Shown in pieces: positions 36,167 to 44,356 of a stretch of 64,000 nt of DNA; the stretch's first letter is position 1, and each line of letters starts with the position of its first letter. A program made the position numbers and the translations under genes. Under the pieces are notes generated by a model. The model was not told the DNA's origin. It did not search any database and was given only the letters and a program-made list of their open reading frames with translations. Source of the stretch: Paenibacillus sp. JNUCC32 (lineage in GTDB: Bacteria; Bacillota; Bacilli; Paenibacillales; Paenibacillaceae); contig NZ_CP062260.1 in assembly GCF_014863545.1 (NCBI RefSeq), positions 620,001 to 684,000 of the forward strand. Direction: 5' to 3'.

Positions 36167-36690
36167 TTCGTCACGCTCCCTTTGTATTTATCCAGGAATT
36201 GCTTGAAGTCGTCGATGGAGTAGCCTTCGCTGGAACCTTCCGGTTTCAATCCGCCGACCATGCGTTCCTTCTCTATGCCGTTCTCGAAGTATACGAGCGT
36301 CGGGGTGAACTCGATGTTGTATTCTCTCCAGCCCTCCTGATACTCGCGGAGATTGTACTGGTGCATCGTAATGCCGGCGTCATCGGCCAATGGCATCAAT
36401 TCCGGGGTCGTCGCCCGGCAGTGCGGACAATCGGAAGCAAAGAAGTACACGAAAAAGTTCTCTTTGTTGTCGACCTTGCTCTTCAGCTGATCCGGCAAAA
36501 TGATTTGCTGGTAATTCGGATCATTAAGGAGCTCCTGTGTAGCCGGGTTCAGGCTGGAGACCTTCTTGCCGCCGTATAAATCGCTTGCTTCTCCTTGACC
36601 GTTCAAGAAAACGAGTGCGGCAACCAACAGTACGAAGACTCCCCCGAAGGCGTATAACGCGGTGTATTTATTCTTTTTTTTGCGGTTCAT
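36163..36690 (-). CDS. membrane-anchored thioredoxin-like protein
   Basis: 175 residues. N-terminal anchor (about 10-30), then a thioredoxin fold with active site DCPHC (Cys88 and Cys91) and cis-proline in FTPTLVYFENG. The CPHC dipeptide is typical of DsbA-like oxidants rather than reductants. Pairs with the PCYCGC lipoprotein downstream with a four-base overlap. ATG at 36690 has GGGGGTG. Confidence 0.87.
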   Translation of the reverse strand: MNRKKKNKYTALYAFGGVFVLLVAALVFLNGQGEASDLYGGKKVSSLNPATQELLNDPNYQQIILPDQLKSKVDNKENFFVYFFASDCPHCRATTPELMPLADDAGITMHQYNLREYQEGWREYNIEFTPTLVYFENGIEKERMVGGLKPEGSSEGYSIDDFKQFLDKYKGSVTK

Positions 36691-36849
36691 GGATCCACCC
36701 CCTAATGAGTAATATAAACAAGGACTTGTCCTTTTTAATGTAGTTTATTATACAATATTAAAAGTCGCAGCGGAACATGCGAAAGTTCGCTTCGGCTGTG
36801 CGAACATACACTTCAAACCGATACGATACAGAACAGGTAGGTACTTAGT

Positions 36850-38454
36850 ATGGCATTACGTCTGCCTTCGCCGTTTCTGGCGAAGATGAAATCGCTGCTC
36901 GGCGAAAACTATGACAATTTTATGAAGTCTTATGAACACCCCCCGTTTGCCGGCATCCGGGTGAACACGCTGAAGATCGGCAAGTCCGATTTCTTGGAAA
37001 TATCCCCCTTTGCCCTTGCGCCCATCCCCTGGTGTCCAACCGGTTACTATATTCAGGAGGGGGAGCGCCCGGGGCGGCACCCTTACTATCATGCAGGGCT
37101 TTATTATATCCAGGAGCCGAGCGCCATGGCTCCCGTCGAGCTGCTTGATGTTACGCCGGGCGACCGGGTACTGGATTTGTGCGCCGCTCCCGGGGGCAAA
37201 TCCACGCAGATTGCGGCGAAGCTGAAGGGGCAGGGGATGCTGATCAGCAATGATCTGCATCCGGACCGCACCAAAGCGCTGGCCAAAAATTTGGAGATGT
37301 ACGGCGTGCGGAATGCCGTGGTGCTGAATGAGGAGCCGGAGCGGATTGCCGGGGCTTTTCCCGAATTTTTCACGAAAATATTGATTGATGCTCCATGCTC
37401 CGGCGAAGGGATGTTCCGCAAAGACGAATCCATGCTGAAGTACTGGGAGGAATCGTCTCCGCTCAAGTTTGCGGAGATGCAGCGGGACATCCTGAAATCG
37501 GCGGCAGCCATGCTCTGCCCGGGAGGCCGGCTCGTGTATTCTACCTGCACCTTCTCTCCGGAAGAGAATGAAGGGATGATTGCGGAGTTTCTGAGCGAAC
37601 ATCCGGATTTTCGCGTGGTTCCGGTGGATCATTCGGAATTCTTTTCCCCGGGAGAAACGGACTGGATGGCGGGCCAAGGGAACGTGAAGGACGATGTGCT
37701 GGGACAGCTAGCCGGCACCGCTCGATTGTGGCCGCATAAGGTCAGAGGCGAAGGGCATTTCATGGCCGTGCTTCAGCGGGAAGGTAAGCTGGACCTCCGG
37801 GAGGCCGAGAAAGACCAAGCTCCTTGGATCCAGACAGGCAGCCTGAACCACGGTTCGCTTGCTGTCTCCCCGCGGGCCGACTCATCCCGAGAGCGTAAAG
37901 GGAAATCCGCTCTCCGGGAAGAGCGGCCGGGAAAACCCGGGAGGGGCAGCAACGGGGCTTCGCGTCAGCAGGCATCCCGCCGAAGCGGGGGAGATCGTCA
38001 ATCCAATCCGATTTCGATCGACCCGTTCCAGGCCTTTATCCAAGAGCAGCTGCACGTAAAGCTGCAGGGATATCCCGTTGTCTACGGCAGCCATGTGTAC
38101 GTATCGCCACTGCCGGAGGAGCGTCTGAAGCAGCTGAAGGCCATCCGTCCCGGATGGTATATGGGACAGCTGAAGAATGAACGATTCGTGCCGGGGCATC
38201 CTTTGGCCACGGCGCTGCAAGCGGATGAGGCCGCCCGGCATGTGAGCCTGTCTTCCCAGGACGGCGAAGCGGTCCGGTATTTGAAAGGGGAAACCTTGTC
38301 GATTCCGAAGGAACGCGTGACGTGCCGGCCGGGTGCTGAAGCGAAGGGTTATGTGTTAGTGTGTATAGACGGATACTCGGCCGGCTGGGGCAAATGGCAG
38401 TCAGGCATGTTGAAGAACGAGTATCCGGCAGGGTGGAGGTGGACATCGGTATGA
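36850..38454 (+). CDS. RsmF-type RNA (cytosine-C5) methyltransferase
   Basis: 534 residues. NSUN/RsmF fold with DLCAAPGGKSTQ for S-adenosylmethionine, first cysteine Cys183 in DAPCSGEGM and catalytic Cys233 in STCTFSPEENE. C-terminal RsmF_B and PUA-like domains (from about 390). A Ser/Arg/Gly-rich linker of about 65 residues separates the catalytic part and C-terminal part. Adds m5C to 16S rRNA by analogy. First gene of an rRNA-modification operon (overlap with the pseudouridine synthase). A paralogue lies at 57457-58845. Confidence 0.9.
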   Translation: MALRLPSPFLAKMKSLLGENYDNFMKSYEHPPFAGIRVNTLKIGKSDFLEISPFALAPIPWCPTGYYIQEGERPGRHPYYHAGLYYIQEPSAMAPVELLDVTPGDRVLDLCAAPGGKSTQIAAKLKGQGMLISNDLHPDRTKALAKNLEMYGVRNAVVLNEEPERIAGAFPEFFTKILIDAPCSGEGMFRKDESMLKYWEESSPLKFAEMQRDILKSAAAMLCPGGRLVYSTCTFSPEENEGMIAEFLSEHPDFRVVPVDHSEFFSPGETDWMAGQGNVKDDVLGQLAGTARLWPHKVRGEGHFMAVLQREGKLDLREAEKDQAPWIQTGSLNHGSLAVSPRADSSRERKGKSALREERPGKPGRGSNGASRQQASRRSGGDRQSNPISIDPFQAFIQEQLHVKLQGYPVVYGSHVYVSPLPEERLKQLKAIRPGWYMGQLKNERFVPGHPLATALQADEAARHVSLSSQDGEAVRYLKGETLSIPKERVTCRPGAEAKGYVLVCIDGYSAGWGKWQSGMLKNEYPAGWRWTSV

Positions 38455-39212
38455 GTGGCAAAGGCAGGACTACGCAAAGACTGGACAAGGTGCTGTCCAA
38501 TCTAGGATTCGGCTCGCGGGCCGAATTAAAGAAAAAAGCGAAGCAGGGGAGCATCGTCGTCAACGGAACGGTAACGAAGGATCCGGGAAAACATGTGGAT
38601 CCCTACGCGGATATCATTGAGTTTGAAGGGGAAACCATTCAATACCGGGAGTACGTGTATCTCATGCTGCACAAACCTCCGGGCGTCGTCTCGGCAACCG
38701 AGGATCTGCGCGATCGTACGGTGCTGGATCTGCTGGATGCGGAATATCGGGTCTTTGAGCCGTTTCCGGTGGGCAGGCTGGATAAAGACACGGAAGGACT
38801 GCTGCTGCTTACGAATGACGGCAAATTGGCCCATGAGCTGCTGTCGCCCCGGAAGCATATTCCCAAGACTTATGAAGCGACCGTAGAGGGCCGCGTGGAC
38901 GAAGAGGATGTGCGTCGGTTTGCCGCAGGAGTCACATTGGATGACGGATACGTAACCTTGCCCGGAGAGCTGGCGATCCATTCCCATGAGGAACGGGACG
39001 ACGGAGTCTCGCTGTCGCGCATCTCGCTGACCATCCATGAAGGCAAATTTCATCAGGTCAAGCGGATGTTTGAGGCGGTAGGCAAAAAAGTCGTGTATCT
39101 CAAAAGAATCAGCATGGGCGAACTTCGATTGGATGAAAATCTCGAGATCGGAACTTACCGGGAGCTGACCGAGCAAGAACTGGCTTTGATCGGAAGAGCC
39201 GGATCAGAATAG
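38451..39212 (+). CDS. RsuA-family 16S rRNA pseudouridine synthase
   Basis: 253 residues. N-terminal S4 domain (QRLDKVLSNLGFGSRAELKK) then the catalytic RsuA/RluB fold with the aspartate in VGRLDKDTEGLLLLTNDG. Isomerises a uridine in 16S rRNA. ATG at 38451 overlaps the RsmF stop (ATGA) and has GGAGGTGG; the earlier frame start at 38361 is not used. Next gene begins 30 bases later. Confidence 0.92.
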   Translation: MSGKGRTTQRLDKVLSNLGFGSRAELKKKAKQGSIVVNGTVTKDPGKHVDPYADIIEFEGETIQYREYVYLMLHKPPGVVSATEDLRDRTVLDLLDAEYRVFEPFPVGRLDKDTEGLLLLTNDGKLAHELLSPRKHIPKTYEATVEGRVDEEDVRRFAAGVTLDDGYVTLPGELAIHSHEERDDGVSLSRISLTIHEGKFHQVKRMFEAVGKKVVYLKRISMGELRLDENLEIGTYRELTEQELALIGRAGSE

Positions 39213-39242
39213 AGAAATAGAGACTTAAAGGATGGATGGAGA

Positions 39243-40043
39243 ATGGGATACAAATTGGTCGCGCTTGACGTAGACGGAACGCTGCTGAATGATCATCACG
39301 AAATTACGGAGAAGACCAGGAACACCGTGATGGAAGCCGCAAAACAAGGGGTAGAGATCGTACTGTGCACGGGCAGAGGGCCGCTGAATTCGATTCCTTT
39401 CATGAAAAGCATGGGTCTCGGCGGTTATGTCATCAGTCATAACGGCGCGGCAACGGTCGAAGTGGAGACCCATCACATCGTGCATCAGTTCGGCATGGAC
39501 CCGGGTCAGCTGGAACCCTTCATGAAATATTGCCGTGAGCACGGGGTGCATTTTGACGTGAATACCGCCTTCGAGATGTACGTGGACCAGGTGGATGAGC
39601 TTGCCGGACCGGTACGTTCGATGTACGAAAACTATTTGATGCTGCCAAGCAATCTGCCGTCATGGGAGGAGCTGTCGGACCCGGTCGTGAAATTTACGGT
39701 ATTCGGCGAATCCGCCGATATCGACCGCGTCTATGCGGATTGGAGCAAGTGGACCCTGCCCTTCAACATGCTGCGAAGCGGCGAGTTCTTTATCGACCTG
39801 ATGCACAGCCAAGCATCCAAGGGAAATGCGCTGAAGCAGCTGGCAGCCAAAAGAGGCTATCGGCCGGACGAAGTGCTGGCCATCGGCAATTACTTCAACG
39901 ATATTACGATGCTCACTTACGCGGGCATGGGCATTGCGATGGATAATTCGCCGGTAGAGGTCAAGGCCGCCGCCAATGCGGTAACGGCTTCGAATAACGA
40001 GGACGGCGTACACGAAGCGCTGGTGAAATACTGCTTGTCGTAA
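39243..40043 (+). CDS. Cof-type HAD-IIB hydrolase
   Basis: 266 residues. HAD motif I DVDGTLLN, motif II CTGRG, and motif III/IV KGNALKQLA with IGNYFNDITML (the family usually has GDxxND; here GN). Phosphatase for sugar phosphates or nucleotides; substrate not known. ATG with GGATGGA-type site. Third gene of the RNA-modification operon but no mechanistic link is known. Confidence 0.9.
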   Translation: MGYKLVALDVDGTLLNDHHEITEKTRNTVMEAAKQGVEIVLCTGRGPLNSIPFMKSMGLGGYVISHNGAATVEVETHHIVHQFGMDPGQLEPFMKYCREHGVHFDVNTAFEMYVDQVDELAGPVRSMYENYLMLPSNLPSWEELSDPVVKFTVFGESADIDRVYADWSKWTLPFNMLRSGEFFIDLMHSQASKGNALKQLAAKRGYRPDEVLAIGNYFNDITMLTYAGMGIAMDNSPVEVKAAANAVTASNNEDGVHEALVKYCLS

Positions 40044-40065
40044 AAATTGAATACTGCAGAAGCGA

Positions 40066-40114
40066 GAACCCGCCATGGGACACTTGAAAAAGTGCCCGAA
40101 GGCGGGTTTTTTGC
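40066..40114 (+). terminator. terminator of the rRNA-modification operon
   Basis: AACCCGCC pairs with GGCGGGTT, inner GGGACACTT/AAGTGCCC stem, followed by T residues. Confidence 0.88.
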
Positions 40115-40181
40115 GTGAATGGGAGCCGGTTAACCGCATTCTCTAAGAAGATGAAGACAAGCATATCCTTCCAGATTTGGA

Positions 40182-40210
40182 TTGACACGATAGAAGCATC
40201 ATGCTATTTT
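40182..40210 (+). promoter_or_regulatory. promoter of the Btr-like regulator
   Basis: TTGACA (40182-40187), 17-base spacer, TATTTT (40205-40210); start near 40217, overlapped by the Fur box. Confidence 0.65.
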
Positions 40211-40222
40211 TATAAATGAAAA

Positions 40223-40237
40223 TGATAATCATTATCA
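40223..40237. promoter_or_regulatory. Fur box 1
   Basis: TGATAATCATTATCA is a perfect 7-1-7 Fur site. It sits just downstream of the predicted start, so iron-loaded Fur should block initiation. Flanking AAATGA repeats extend the pseudo-palindrome. Confidence 0.93.
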
Positions 40238-40296
40238 TTTATAAAATCTGAAACCCCACGCCTGCATATCGTTTTATCGAAAAAAGGAGGCAGCTC

Positions 40297-41511
40297 ATGC
40301 ATACGGAAGAAGAGCAGATCATAGATAACGCATCGGATTCGGATCGCAGCGGAAAAACCAGCCTGGTGGAGATCAAGGAGTACATCGACAGCCATTATCA
40401 CGAGGCGTTAACCATTGGCAGACTGGCCGGAATGGCTAATATCTGTCCCAAGTATTTCGTAGACCTGTTCAAGAAGACATTCGGCCAGACCACGATTGAT
40501 TACCTGACGCATGTTCGCATGAATCACGCCAAGCGTTACTTGGCCGAATCGGACGATCGGCTTCGGGATATCGCACAGAAGGTTGGTTATAAGGACGAGT
40601 TCTATTTCAGCCGGATATTCAAGAAGAAGGTGGGCATGTCGCCGTCGGAATATGCCCGAAATTCGAGGCAGCTGATCGCGGCCTGTTCTTCTGCGATCAT
40701 CGGGCAGCTGGTGGCGCTGAACGTCATTCCAGCCGCCGCGCCGCTTGATGCGAAGTGGACCCCGTTTTATTACAATGCCTACAATTCGGAGATCAAGTCC
40801 CGCTTGAAATTGACGAACCCTTATCCGGACAGCCGCTTTGAGGAGAATATCGAGCAGCTGTTCCGCGCCAAACCCGACGTCATTATCGGCATGGATCATC
40901 TGGGTGAAGAGGAAATCGCCAAGCTGGAGCCTATCGCCCCCACCTTCATTGTTCCGTCCCATGCAGGGTGGAAGAAGCAGCTGGAGCTGATCGCGGCATT
41001 CCTGAACAAGGAAGAACAAGCACAGTTCTGGATCGGACAGTATGAGCGGAAAGTGGCGCGGGCACGCTCGCGAATGCAGGAAGTGGTGGGGAATGATCGT
41101 GTTGCCGCGCTGCGGATATATGGGCAAAATCTCTATTCCTACGGTAACCGGGGGCTTGAGGAAGTGCTGTTTCAGGATTTGCAGCTCAAGGGAGCTTGCC
41201 GATCTGATGCCAGCCGGAATCAGCAGATAACGATGGATGATTTGCTGCGGTGCGATCCGGACCGGATTCTGATCGCGGTATGCCCGGAAGCCGCATCGCG
41301 GCGCTATTGGCTCGCGCTCCAGCATTCCGCCGAGTGGCATAGGCTTCGAGCCGTCGCTCAAGGAAGGGTCTATACGATCTCGTCCGATCCTTGGTTCGAA
41401 TACTCCGCGCTTGCCGTGACGAGAATGCTGGACGAGGCGATGCTGCTGTTTACAGGAGATAGTCCAAACGGAGTTCTGGATAAAAGCCATGGTGAATCGT
41501 TTGCTACGTAA
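40297..41511 (+). CDS. AraC-type regulator fused to a siderophore-binding-protein-like domain (Btr-like)
   Basis: 404 residues. Two AraC helix-turn-helix motifs (about 22-120, with TIGRLAGMANICPKYF and LRDIAQKVGYKDEFYFSRIF) are followed by a periplasmic-binding-protein fold without signal peptide (about 140-390). This mirrors B. subtilis Btr, which senses ferric bacillibactin and activates uptake genes, but is shorter (Btr has about 529 residues with an extra N-terminal region). Under Fur control and directly upstream of the siderophore operon. Confidence 0.88.
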   Translation: MHTEEEQIIDNASDSDRSGKTSLVEIKEYIDSHYHEALTIGRLAGMANICPKYFVDLFKKTFGQTTIDYLTHVRMNHAKRYLAESDDRLRDIAQKVGYKDEFYFSRIFKKKVGMSPSEYARNSRQLIAACSSAIIGQLVALNVIPAAAPLDAKWTPFYYNAYNSEIKSRLKLTNPYPDSRFEENIEQLFRAKPDVIIGMDHLGEEEIAKLEPIAPTFIVPSHAGWKKQLELIAAFLNKEEQAQFWIGQYERKVARARSRMQEVVGNDRVAALRIYGQNLYSYGNRGLEEVLFQDLQLKGACRSDASRNQQITMDDLLRCDPDRILIAVCPEAASRRYWLALQHSAEWHRLRAVAQGRVYTISSDPWFEYSALAVTRMLDEAMLLFTGDSPNGVLDKSHGESFAT

Positions 41512-41528
41512 TATATACTCGTCTTAAT

Positions 41529-41543
41529 TGAGAATCATTATCA
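41529..41543. promoter_or_regulatory. Fur box 2
   Basis: TGAGAATCATTATCA, 14 of 15 matches to the 7-1-7 consensus. A TATACT (41514-41519) just upstream could be the -10, with no clear -35, so the operon from 41560 has its own iron-controlled start. The box is 5 bases before AGGAGGAG. Confidence 0.88.
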
Positions 41544-41559
41544 CAGGAGGAGATACATT

Positions 41560-42630
41560 GTGGCAAAACGTTTCAATCGTGGAAAGAGAATTTGGAGGAT
41601 CAATATAGCGGCACTTGCGTGTTGTGCCGTCATCATAGGCTTGCTGTCAGGCTGTGGGGATAAGGCGGAGACCGAGGTGCCTGGTGGCGATCAGGAGGCA
41701 GTGAAGACCGCAGCGGTGGAGACGTCCGGCAAAGCAGGGAGCAGCCAAGCGTCGACGGAGGAACCAGGGACGAACCGTGAGGAGACGTCCACGAAGGAGG
41801 AACGTACGGTAACGGATGAGCTTGGGCACGAAGTGAGGATTCCGGCTGAGGTGAACAAGGTGTTTGCGCCGAACATGGAAGATTCCTTGCTGAAGCTCGG
41901 CGTGAAGCCCGTTGCCCAATGGGCCAACGGCAAGCAAGGACACTCTTATTTGCAGGAGGAGCTGGACGGCATTCCCCTGATCGATTTTTCGGGAGGCTTG
42001 CCTTCGCCGGAGGCCCTGATGTCCTACGAACCGGATCTTATCGTGCTTCACACGGAGACTTACGCGGCGGACGGCACCTATGAAAAATACGCCAAAATCG
42101 CGCCGACGTACGTATTCAAAAATGCTTCCGGGAATGTCGAGAAATCGCTGACCACCCTGGGCGATCTGCTCGGGAAGGCGCCGGAGGCCGAGACCGCCTT
42201 GAAAAATTATCAGCAAAAAGCAAGCGAAGCGAAGGCGAAGCTGAGTTCCGTGGTGGGGGACAAGAACGTGGCCATTATCCGTTTCGCACCCAGAGGAGTC
42301 AGTTTGATGGGCGGAAATTACCTGTGCGGATATGTCATCCATCAGGACCTGGGACTGGGCAAGTCCAAGCTGGTCGAGAACGAGAATGCAGCTAACCTAT
42401 CCCTGGAAATACTCCCGCAGCTCGATGCGGACTATATATTCGTCATCAACGCCTATGATCAAGGAACGGAACGCATGAAGGAAATGACGGAAAGCCCGAT
42501 CTGGAAAGGCATGCCCGCGGTCAAGAACGGTCAGGTCTATGAAGCCGATAACGAATACTGGCTGGGAAGCGGCCTGATCGCTTACGAGAAAATCGTGGAT
42601 GACGTCGTTCGCTCCATTACGGGTCAATAG
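41560..42630 (+). CDS. ferric siderophore-binding lipoprotein (FeuA-like)
   Basis: 356 residues. GTG start with AGGAGGAG eight bases upstream. Signal peptide with lipobox LLSGC (Cys32), a Glu/Thr/Ser-rich linker, then a helical-backbone binding fold (about 85-350) starting TVTDELGHEVRIPAEVNKVFA. Captures the ferric catecholate outside the membrane. No permease or ATPase genes follow, so it must work with transporter parts encoded elsewhere. Confidence 0.9.
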   Translation: MAKRFNRGKRIWRINIAALACCAVIIGLLSGCGDKAETEVPGGDQEAVKTAAVETSGKAGSSQASTEEPGTNREETSTKEERTVTDELGHEVRIPAEVNKVFAPNMEDSLLKLGVKPVAQWANGKQGHSYLQEELDGIPLIDFSGGLPSPEALMSYEPDLIVLHTETYAADGTYEKYAKIAPTYVFKNASGNVEKSLTTLGDLLGKAPEAETALKNYQQKASEAKAKLSSVVGDKNVAIIRFAPRGVSLMGGNYLCGYVIHQDLGLGKSKLVENENAANLSLEILPQLDADYIFVINAYDQGTERMKEMTESPIWKGMPAVKNGQVYEADNEYWLGSGLIAYEKIVDDVVRSITGQ

Positions 42631-42639
42631 GAGGAACAT

Positions 42640-43512
42640 ATGAGCCATCATACGACTTCCGTAGACATGATGAGGCGCAGCGTGGTGTTGACCCGTGCGG
42701 AGCATTGGGGGATGCGCTCGAGGGGCGGGCGCCACTATCGAATCATAACGGCACAGCCGACGGGACCGGCCCCGCCGTCCGGATATCCGGTCATCTATTT
42801 ACTGGACGGCAACAGCGTGTTTCACACGATGGTCGAGACGCTGCGCCTGCAGTGCCACAGGCCGGACAAAACCGGGATATTGCCGGCTGTCGTTGTAGGC
42901 ATCGGTTACGAGACGGAGGGGCAGTATGCTTCGGACCGGTTCTATGATTACACGCCCTATCCAAACACGAAGTTCAGGAACAAGCTGGACGGGGATTCCG
43001 TGCCGGAGCAGGGGGGAGCGGCTGAGTTTCTGCAGTTCATCGAGGAGGAGCTGAAACCGCAGATCGAGGGCGAGTTCAACATTGACCGGCATCGCCAGAC
43101 GATATTCGGCCATTCCCTCGGCGGGCTGTTCACGCTCTATGCCATGTTCAGCAAACCGCAGGCGTTCTCGTGTTACATCGCCGGCAGCCCTTCTATTCAC
43201 TGGAATTCGGAGTATTTACGCGAGCTGGAGCAGCGCTATGCCGATCAGGTCAAGGAACAACCTTATCCTGTCCGGCTGCTGCTTGGCGCAGGAGAGCTCG
43301 AAAGGCCCCATGTCACCGGCAATTGCATCCGCGCATCTGAGCTCGCCGAACGTCTGGCTGTTCTGTCCGAGTATGGCATGCATGCCGAATTCAAGGAGTT
43401 TGAGGGGGAAGGGCATCTATCCGTGCTGCCAGTCCTCATCAGCAGAGCATTACGGTTTGCCCTTCACCCTGAACATGAAGGAGATGATCACCATGGAGAG
43501 CGCAGGCATTAG
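42640..43512 (+). CDS. siderophore trilactone esterase (BesA/Fes-like alpha/beta hydrolase)
   Basis: 290 residues. Esterase D/PF00756 fold with nucleophile Ser159 in FGHSLGGLF and a histidine in GEGHLSVLP. The N-terminus reads PVIYLLDGNSVFHTMVETL, typical of ferri-enterobactin or bacillibactin esterases. Cleaves the imported ferric trilactone to release iron. ATG with AGGAGGAAC; ten bases after the binding-protein gene. The dhbA start lies inside its 3' end. Confidence 0.87.
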   Translation: MSHHTTSVDMMRRSVVLTRAEHWGMRSRGGRHYRIITAQPTGPAPPSGYPVIYLLDGNSVFHTMVETLRLQCHRPDKTGILPAVVVGIGYETEGQYASDRFYDYTPYPNTKFRNKLDGDSVPEQGGAAEFLQFIEEELKPQIEGEFNIDRHRQTIFGHSLGGLFTLYAMFSKPQAFSCYIAGSPSIHWNSEYLRELEQRYADQVKEQPYPVRLLLGAGELERPHVTGNCIRASELAERLAVLSEYGMHAEFKEFEGEGHLSVLPVLISRALRFALHPEHEGDDHHGERRH

Positions 43513-44278
43513 AGGGAAAGTAGCGCTCGTGACCGGTGCCGCCCAAGGAATAGGCGAAGCGGTGGCACGGGCCCTTGCCCGGCAAGGAGCCGTTGTAGCG
43601 GCCTGCGACCGAAAGGAGGCCGAGCTGCTCCGCCTTGCGGCCGACCTATCCGGATCAGGCGTTCATGCCGCGGCTTACAAGACGGATGTGAGCCGCAGTG
43701 CCGAGGTTGAAGCGATGGTCGAACGGGTTGAGGATGAGCTCGGACCGATCGAGATTCTCGTCAACGTTGCGGGAGTGCTGCGGGTCGGCGGGGTCGAGTC
43801 GCTTACCGACGAGGATTGGCAGGCCCACTTCAACGTCAATACCCACGGCGTATTCTACACCTCGCGCTCCGTCGTGAGACGCATGGCGAGCCGTCATTCC
43901 GGAGCTATCGTGACGGTAGGCTCGAATGCGTCCAAGGTTCCGCGGTCCCAAATGTCGGCCTACGCCGCCTCCAAGGCGGCGTCCACGATGTTTACGAAAT
44001 GCCTGGGGCTCGAATATGCCCGCCACCATATCCGCTGTAACGTGGTTTCCCCGGGCTCTACGGATACCGAAATGCAGCGTTTGTTATGGAAGGATGAACA
44101 TGGTGCAAGGCCCATTATCGAGGGGGCGCCGGACTCCTTCCGCCTCGGCATACCGCTTGGCAAAATCGCAATCCCTTCGGACATTGCGGATGCGGTCATT
44201 TTCCTTGTATCCGATCGGGCCGGGCACATGACGATGCAGGACGTATGCGTGGATGGCGGCGCGACGTTGGGATGCTGA
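43493..44278 (+). CDS. dhbA: 2,3-dihydro-2,3-dihydroxybenzoate dehydrogenase
   Basis: 261 residues, as for B. subtilis DhbA. Short-chain dehydrogenase with TGAAQGIG nucleotide loop and YAASK active site. Last step to 2,3-dihydroxybenzoate. ATG at 43493 has AAGGAG nine bases upstream and overlaps the esterase gene end by 20 bases; the longer frame from 43082 is not real. Confidence 0.93.
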   Translation: MESAGIRGKVALVTGAAQGIGEAVARALARQGAVVAACDRKEAELLRLAADLSGSGVHAAAYKTDVSRSAEVEAMVERVEDELGPIEILVNVAGVLRVGGVESLTDEDWQAHFNVNTHGVFYTSRSVVRRMASRHSGAIVTVGSNASKVPRSQMSAYAASKAASTMFTKCLGLEYARHHIRCNVVSPGSTDTEMQRLLWKDEHGARPIIEGAPDSFRLGIPLGKIAIPSDIADAVIFLVSDRAGHMTMQDVCVDGGATLGC

Positions 44279-44356
44279 GCATTTACGGGTTTTCATGCTT
44301 GATGATTTTCTAAATTCAATATACTAGGTAGGCTCATAAGCAGAGAGGAGACTGAA

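Noticed and set aside
40408..41490. 360-codon open frame on the - strand
   Set aside because: Antisense to the Btr-like regulator, which has clear AraC domains and a strong upstream Fur box.
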